Shown here: positions 58,061 through 64,000 of the stretch, piece by piece
Position numbering within the stretch: position 1 is the stretch's first letter
How the letters are laid out: every line of letters starts with the position of its first letter
Assembly: GCA_023614405.1 (NCBI GenBank)
Contig: CM042697.1
Coordinates: 468,640,744-468,704,743 of the forward strand
Direction: 5' to 3'
Length of the DNA: 64,000 nt
Origin: Avena insularis
Taxonomy: Eukaryota > Streptophyta > Magnoliopsida > Poales > Poaceae
Notes under the pieces: generated by a model
What the model was told of the DNA's origin: nothing
The model's input: only the letters and a program-made list of their open reading frames with translations
Databases searched by the model: none
Position numbers and translations under genes: made by a program

Positions 58061-60345
58061 TAAAAGGATACGAATGTCGCCTAGAGGGGGGTGAATAGGC
58101 GATTAAAACTTTTCCTAGAGTGGCTCAACAAAGGCGGAATAAAACTAGTGTTTACTTTGTTAAGCACAACCTAGAACAACTAATGTTCACCTATGTGCAC
58201 CAACAACTTATGCTAAGCAATCCAAGCAACAAAGTGATAGCAAGATATATATATTACTTCAAGCACGAAGGATATCACAATATAAAGTGCATAAGTAAAG
58301 AGCTCGGGTATAGAGATAATCGAGGCACGCGGGGACAATGATATTTTACCGAGTTCCTCCTAACATAGAGTACATCTCGTTTGGAGAGGGGGTGGTATCA
58401 AACCACCAATGCCACAAAAGGCCTCCCTTATTCTCCGGTGAATCTCACCCCAACGGGATCGATCCACGCTTCCAACAGGAACCTCTCACAAGGTTGGGGC
58501 ACTTCTCCACAACTTAATTGGAGGCTCCCAACAAATGCCACCAAGGCCACAATGCCACCAAGGCCACAAAACCGTCTAGGGTTCCAAGAAACCAAGAGGG
58601 ACAAGCTCCAAAGAGTAACACGAACCAAATCCTCCGAGGAGAACTCAAACCGATGCACCGAATGCAAATGGCAAGAACACCACAAAGGTGCTCAAATCCC
58701 TCACTCTCAAGTTCCAACAAAGCTACTAAAGCTATTGGGGGGACAAGAGAGGAGGAATCAAAGAGAGACACAAAATCCCCCAAAATCTAGATCCCTAGAG
58801 ATGCACTCACAAAGAGATGAATCGGTTAGGTCAAAACATGGATCTAGATCTCCTCTCTCTCTTCCACTCAAATATGGGCAAGAATCATCGGAGGGAAAAG
58901 ATTAGGCAAGCTTCAAGATCTAGAGCAAGTGTGGACAAAGCTTAGCCTAATAGATGAGGAAGAAGCACTCTAAACTGAAAATGGGCAAAGCCTTAAATAG
59001 AGGCCCCTAAAATCTAGCCGTTGAGGCATATTTTCAGAACGGTCCTAGTAATAAAATTTTTTTTTTAGTTGGTAGCCGTGTTTAGAAACCGAGCAAAAAA
59101 TCAAGGCAGGCAGGGAATCTGGGGACGCGAGAGGGGCCAGCGCATGCAAGACGCATCGTGTACACACATGCAAAGGCAGCGGCACATGTCAAATGACGGC
59201 AAGAAGAATCAACGGTAATGCAACAATGAAGCAACCAGCGAGCCGGGAGGAGCAATGGCGCGACGCGCGTGGGTCCACATCTAGTCAACGAGAGCAGGCA
59301 CGCGGCAGCAGCTGAGGAGAAAAACGGGCCAGGTCAAACGCGGCTGAGCGAGATCGGGCATAGAACCTGGGAGAAAAAACTAGGCCGACCGGTAGTACCG
59401 GCCCACCCGGGCGGTACTACCGGGCCGGCCGGTACTACCAGAAAATGGTACCGGGCCAGGCAGAAGATAATCTGTGGCGCTCAGATGCGGGCGGTAGTAC
59501 CGGCCCTCCCGGGCGGTACTACCGCTCGGCCCAGTAAACAGATTTTTCTTTTTCTTTTTTAATTAAGACTGGCAAATATTCAAACGAGTGTAACTTTTGA
59601 TTGGTAGCTCCGATTGACCCGATTCCAATTGCGTTGGAAAGAGGACGACAATAGCTACCCTATAAATAGTGAAAATATTGGTTATCACCAAGTGATAAAG
59701 TATCAAGTATAATAATGTGAGATACCTCACTTGGTGAAAAACCGAAAAGCCGGCAAGATCAAAATCGCAACAAGATACAAACGGAAGATTCGATTTTGAT
59801 GATCAAGAGCTTGTTATGTAGATTACCACAAGCTCTATATCCTCACATGGATAGGACCAAATAACAACCAAATACAATGATGCAGGTATGCAAAGGTTTG
59901 AGCTTTCTCCGAACGATATGATCGAGTTACTCATTCGAGAGCCCATCTTGATAGTACGGTTATCTATCCTAAACCCGGTTTCTCACACACAACATGAGAC
60001 CGGCAAAAGGGAAAACCTATCAAGATTATACCTTTGCCTTGAGCATTCCACTTGAGCTCGATGTTGACGAACTTGACCTTCTCAAGATGGACTACCTTTC
60101 TTGATTCCTCATCATCGATCCATGATCACCGAGGATGGCAAGCATCAAACATGAGATCTTCTATAGATGGCACATTTTGAGCTTGCACAACACATCTTCT
60201 TCTCATTTCATCGACCTTGAAGCTAACACATGCTCCAAGCGATGCCAATGGATATTTCCTACAAGTACAACTTAATACACACATTAGTCCATAAAGATTG
60301 TCATTAATTACCAAAACCACACATGGGGGCCCACATGTTCTTTAA
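58061..60345 (-). repeat. 5' LTR of L
   Basis: 2285 bp. It keeps the GGTAGTACC hairpins at 59389-59423 and 59492-59524, but has lost the motif pair seen at 40858-40887 and has a different block at about 59130-59268. The TSD gttac follows at 60346-60350. Confidence 0.88.
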
Positions 60346-60350
60346 GTTAC

Positions 60351-60526
60351 TATGCCCTATTGTTAGAACTCCATTCTTTCATGCACATGTTTAGAGTTCT
60401 TTGATCTCAGCTTTAAATGCTTGCAAATGGTTCGATCTTTATTGTGAGGGTGCATGTTCACCTCAAAAATTATTCTTTTTATCACTTACCTACTCGAGGA
60501 CGAGCAGGAGTTAAGCTTGGGGATGT
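60351..60526 (+). other. J internal 3' end with polypurine tract
   Basis: J continues after L. aagcttggggatg at 60513-60525 plus one T touches the 3' LTR and is the true polypurine tract. Confidence 0.8.
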
Positions 60527-62062
60527 TGATACATTGGAAACGTATCTATAATTTTTGATGCTCCATGCTTGTTTAGTATCTACTTTGCTTTACTTGTCTA
60601 CAATTTGAGGTGCTTTTTACATGTTTGTTGGTACTAACCTATTAACAAGTTGCAACAGTGTTAAATGCCTGTTTTCTGCTATTTTTGGTTTTAGAAAAGT
60701 TAGTAAAGAAATATTCTCGGAATTGGACGGGACAAACGACAAAGTCAATTACTTTTCGTGGGGAACAAGAAGTCCAGAGGGGAGTCGGAGGGGCCAGCCA
60801 GAGGGGCCACCCCTCCCAGGCGTGGCCTAGGGTTTGGCCACCCTGGCCGCCGCCTCGGCCTCCCCCTTCGCCTATAAGAAGCCCCCGATGCAGAAACCCT
60901 GAGAACCCGATCAAAAATCCATGAAACCGTCTGTAGCCGCCGCCACCATCTTCCCTAGATCGGGGGGATCTGAAGTTCTTACCGGCACCCTGCCGGAGGG
61001 GAGATCATCCTGGAGGCCTTTTCTTTGGTATGATGCGTGAGTAGTTCCACCTTGGACTATGGGTCCATGTAGTAGCTTGATGGTTGTATCTCCTCCTTTG
61101 TGCTTTCATGTATAGATCTTGTGAGCTCCGTTCATGATCAAGATCTAATCTATTTGTAATCATGCATGTTGTGTTTGCGGGGATCCGATGGATATTGAGA
61201 TTATTATGTTGGTTTGATTAATGGTTTTGTCTTTATGATTCTATCATGTCTGTGTTGTTTGTGATCTTGCATGCTCTCCGTTGTTAGTAGCTATCTTGGC
61301 CAAGTAGTTGCTAGTGACTCAAAGAGGGGGTATTTATGCTCGATAGTGGGTTCATGCCTCTAGTTTCCAAGGGAGGTGACAATAATCTCTTCGGTTGTAG
61401 ATGTGTTGTTGCTACTAGGGAGAAAACAACGGTCTCTTGTTCATGGAACGTGTGGATTGTTTACCTTACACACTTTGCTTAAAGCAGTTGTCTGTTGCTT
61501 GCAACTTAATACTGGAAAGGGTTCGGATTATAACCTGAAGGTGGACTTATAATCATAGATGCAGTTGGATGGCGGTCTATGTATATTGTTGCATTGCCCA
61601 ATCGAATCTCATAGGATCTTTCTGACTAGTAATTGCATTGTTATGTCTTGCTCAGTTCCTGTTAATTGCCCTGCTGTAATTTGTTTACCCTTCATGCCAT
61701 GTTGTTTATTTAAGGAGAGCACCTCTAGTGAATTATGGACCCCGGTCTAATCTTTACCATTGATACATCTTCCACTATTACTTGTTTACTTGTTGCAAAC
61801 CATTGCCTTTCACACCATACGTTTAATCCTTTGTTACAGCAAACCGGTGAGCTTGACAACCTCACTGATTCGCTGGGGCAAAATCTTGAGTTTGTGTTGT
61901 GCAGGTCTCCGCGTTGCTTGCAACACCTGTGTGACGTTTCGTCCCTCCTACTGGTTCGATAACCTCGGTTTATTACTGAGGGAAACTTGCTACTGTGCTG
62001 CTTCATACCTTGCTCTTGAGGTTTCCAACGAAGCGTCCCACGACAAGTGCTGGGCGCCATCA
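60527..62062 (+). repeat. 3' LTR of J
   Basis: 1536 bp, starting TGATACATTGG and ending GGGCGCCATCA, followed by atgtt (62063-62067). The TATA-like tataagaa is at 60873-60880. Confidence 0.9.
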
Positions 62063-62067
62063 ATGTT

Positions 62068-63334
62068 TTATGATGCTCACCACACAGTTGATGATTTGTG
62101 ATGGTTATTGGTTGTCTGTGGCTTGATCTTGCTGATTATGTTGCTGGCCTGATCTTGTCCTTCACCTCCTGGTCCTGCTCCTGCTACTTTTGGTTCCTGT
62201 GCTTGTCCTTGATCAGTCCTTCTCCTCCTAGCTCCTGCAGCTTGACCTTGCTATCCACCTGATCCTCCCCCTCCTTATGTCACCATCTGGTGATGCTAGG
62301 TTGATTTGGTGTGTGGTTTTGGCTGGTGGTTTGCTTAGCTTTGTGAAGCTGAGTGTTCTTGATGTGGTGTGGGAAATGCAGAGATGAACTAGTGGCTGCC
62401 ACAACTGTGCTTGGTCCTTTGACTTGGTTGAGCTATTGTGGCTATGTCGACAACACACCCCATGCAGTTTGGTGATTGAGATGCATGTGTGTCTGTTGCA
62501 TGGTTGTGGATGAGATCAGTGAGGTGTCTCACCCTTTGATCTTTTTACTATTAACCTTCCTGGTGAAACTTGCCCCTTTTACTTGTTGTGATCATTTGAC
62601 TTATGGCTTATTTATTATGAAAGATCAAATTCTTTCATATTGGTGAAACTTGCCCCTAAAAGATTTACTCTATGATGTGATCTTGAGCAGTGCAACTCAT
62701 TGCTCTCTACTGAGAGTAAAATTAATAATTTATCTTTTATTTTCCTTTTTGTTTGTTCTTTATTTTGCAGGTACAAGATCTGAAGATTCAAGATTTAGTA
62801 TAGGTTTATTTTCAGATAAATAAATTCCTTTGTAATTTTTATTTCATTCTTTTGTAAGAAATGTGTAATAGTTTATTCATATAGATATACTTTTCTTTTC
62901 GTAATTATTCTTTATTGACTCAGTGAGTTAATCTTTGTAATTTATTCATGGAATAAAGATAAGGAATAAAAGATTCATTTCTTATTTGAATTTCTATTAC
63001 TATTTATTATTTATTGATTAAATCAAATAATATTACTAAATCATTTTAGAATTCATTTTAAAATATCAATTCCTAACTTTAAAATGTAAACTCAAAAGTT
63101 CAAATTTGAATTCAAATTCTTTTCCCCCAAAACACACTAATTCATAAAGATCATGTCAAAATTTATAACGATCACTCTCCAAAGCTATTCCTACACCTAG
63201 AGAGTGAAAGAAATTCTGATCACTTAAGGTTTTTATTTGGCGAAAATTTTACCCACATTTTACAGACGAATGCATGCATATGCACAAATTCCTAAATCTA
63301 CCCTTCGTTGGTTCCTAAATGTTGGGATGTTAAA
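62068..63334 (-). repeat. K solo LTR, right segment
   Basis: Continuation of K after J. It is non-coding, with an AT-rich part at 62800-63100. The ttttgcaggtacaag near 62764-62778 looks like a splice acceptor in plus sense, but on this reading K lies on the minus strand. It is followed by the TSD ccttg (63335-63339). Confidence 0.6.
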
Positions 63335-63339
63335 CCTTG

Positions 63340-64000
63340 CTAGGTTTTCCTTTTACCGGTCTCAAGGTGGTTGTTGGGAGATCGGGTTATAGGCTAGATA
63401 GCTGCACTATCAAGAGGGGCTTTTGGTTGGGTAACTTGATCACATTGTCATAGGGAGCTCAATCCTTTGCATACTTTGCATCTTTCTATTTTGTTGCTTC
63501 TTGGTGTTTCTCCATCTGAGGTTCTTGATCTTGTTTCTAGATCTTCAACAATCCCAAGTTCATCAAAAACGGAATTCGTATGCATCTTCTATGGTGTTTT
63601 CGAGTTTGAAGGTTTTATCGGTTCTTATTTAGGGAGGCTTCTTACCTTTCTTCATTTGGTTCTATCCTCCTTTGTTGGTCTATGATGTTTCTCTACACAA
63701 TCTTGTAGATCTTGTTGTGCTCATCAAAACAAGCCCAAGATCATCGAAATCGGAGTCCGGATGCAAAATTTATTGCGTTTTTCGTGAAGCCCGTTTCATC
63801 CCGGTTGTGGATTCGGTTCAACCGGCTCCCAGACCGGGTGGTCCGGTGCCAAGATCGGAAAACCGGATCTTAAACCGGGATTTTCGGTTTTGCTATACCG
63901 AGTCTATTGATACCGCGGTCATTACCTAATCCCGGTTTTAAGTTCGGTTTTCTGGTCCAAGAACCGGACAGTCCAATGTGAGGATCGGTCCAACCGAACT
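63340..64000 (+). repeat. M segment 3 with CCGGTT cluster
   Basis: M continues after K to the window end. 63542-63605 and 63718-63785 are degenerate copies of each other (tcatcaaaaacggaattcg against tcatcgaaatcggagtccgg). From 63800, about a dozen CCGGTT, AACCGG or near variants occur in 200 bases. The frames 63467-63685 and 63672-63929 have no domain. Confidence 0.55.

Larger units (their letters stand above)
39871..60345 (-). mobile_element. L: non-autonomous LTR retrotransposon with a gag-like gene, split by G2
   Basis: LTRs lie at 39871-42233 and 58061-60345. On the minus strand the order is 5' LTR, tRNA-iMet site (58047-58058), a gag-like gene interrupted by G2, 3.5 kb of non-coding sequence, polypurine tract (42234-42248) and 3' LTR. 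No pol is present. The right LTR has both terminal dinucleotides changed (TA at its left edge, AA at its right edge), while the left LTR has TG and CA. Its LTR start resembles M. Confidence 0.85.
34590..62062 (+). mobile_element. J: non-autonomous Athila-type Gypsy retrotransposon, split by L
   Basis: LTRs lie at 34590-36136 and 60527-62062. The primer site matches tRNA-Asp, which is typical of Athila-clade elements. Without L the internal region is only about 3.9 kb and has no gag-pol, just one broken frame of unknown function. The polypurine tract is preceded by the long T/A-rich 3' region usual for these elements. It was inserted in the K LTR. Confidence 0.9.
31226..63334 (-). mobile_element. 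K: solo LTR of a Gypsy-type element, split by J
   Basis: K runs from TGCGGTGACCCAGC on the left to GGGATGTTAAA on the right. On the minus strand it begins TTTAACATCCCAACATT, close to the G start TGTCACATCCCAAAATT, with one terminal base changed (C to A at 63333 on the plus strand). Its own sequence is 31226-34589 plus 62068-63334, about 4.6 kb, with no internal region, primer site or polypurine tract between the two TSD copies. This is the signature of an LTR left by recombination. The family is not named. Confidence 0.65.
4197..64000 (+). mobile_element. M: outermost LTR-type element, start only, hosting both insertion stacks
   Basis: M begins TGAAAGGGTAATTGCCCCTA at 4197 and then reads tatgtgtgtttttgttgattaatgac, which resembles the LTR start of element L (TGAAAGAACATGTGGGCCCC, then a near match). 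After removal of insertions its sequence is 4197-4753, 30913-31225 and 63340-64000, about 1.5 kb, with no end seen. This fits an L-related LTR in plus orientation. I cannot tell whether it is a solo LTR or part of a full element. If correct, its far end should be followed by ctacc. Confidence 0.6.

Noticed and set aside
62228..63929. Short frames at the right end of the window
   Set aside because: All are under 90 codons in K or M LTR sequence without domains or supported starts.

Overview
The window is plant nuclear DNA. Family-level sequence features point to a Triticeae grass (wheat, Aegilops, rye or barley): two Angela/WIS/BARE-1-type Copia elements with the typical TGTTGGAATTATGCCC LTR start, an Athila-type Gypsy element primed by tRNA-Asp, large gag-only Gypsy elements, and a plant LINE. 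The species is an inference; no database was searched.

Only the first 0.6 kb looks like a host gene. It is a short intronless reading frame on the minus strand (196-489) for a 97-residue, probably secreted, glycine-rich protein, with a TATA box at 601-607. At about 0.9-4.1 kb lies a palindromic (foldback-like) element split by a 5'-truncated LINE (1040-3850) with a 14-bp target-site duplication (TSD).

From 4197 to the end, everything lies inside one LTR-type sequence, here called M, whose far end is beyond the window. Two separate stacks of insertions sit in M. Every boundary below was read from LTR ends plus an exactly matching 5-bp TSD. Stack 1: M > Angela-A (4754-30907, plus strand, TSD gggca) > G1 (11367-28881, minus, gag-only Gypsy, TSD cttca) > Angela-B (16744-25252, minus, TSD aaagg). 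Stack 2: M > K (31226-63334, minus, solo LTR, TSD ccttg) > J (34590-62062, plus, non-autonomous Athila-type, TSD atgtt) > L (39871-60345, minus, non-autonomous, gag-like gene only, TSD gttac) > G2 (46735-56530, plus, same family as G1, TSD atgac). Removing the inserts leaves M as 4197-4753, 30913-31225 and 63340-64000.

Coding content is almost all retrotransposon. Both Angela copies have broken gag-pol. G1 has an intact 357-codon gag and no pol; the G2 gag has one frameshift. L has a gag-like gene cut in two by G2. J has a protein of unknown function broken by one stop and one frameshift. G1/G2, J and L would need enzymes supplied by other elements.

I found no new enzymatic or defence system. 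The most unusual shared signal is that all three non-autonomous families (G, J, L) carry extra copies of their polypurine tract upstream of the real one. Other points of interest are a conserved hairpin between the two G tracts, GGTAGTACC hairpins in the L LTRs, a block that differs completely between the two L LTRs, and repair-type filler DNA at the LINE 5' junction and at a deletion in a G1 LTR.
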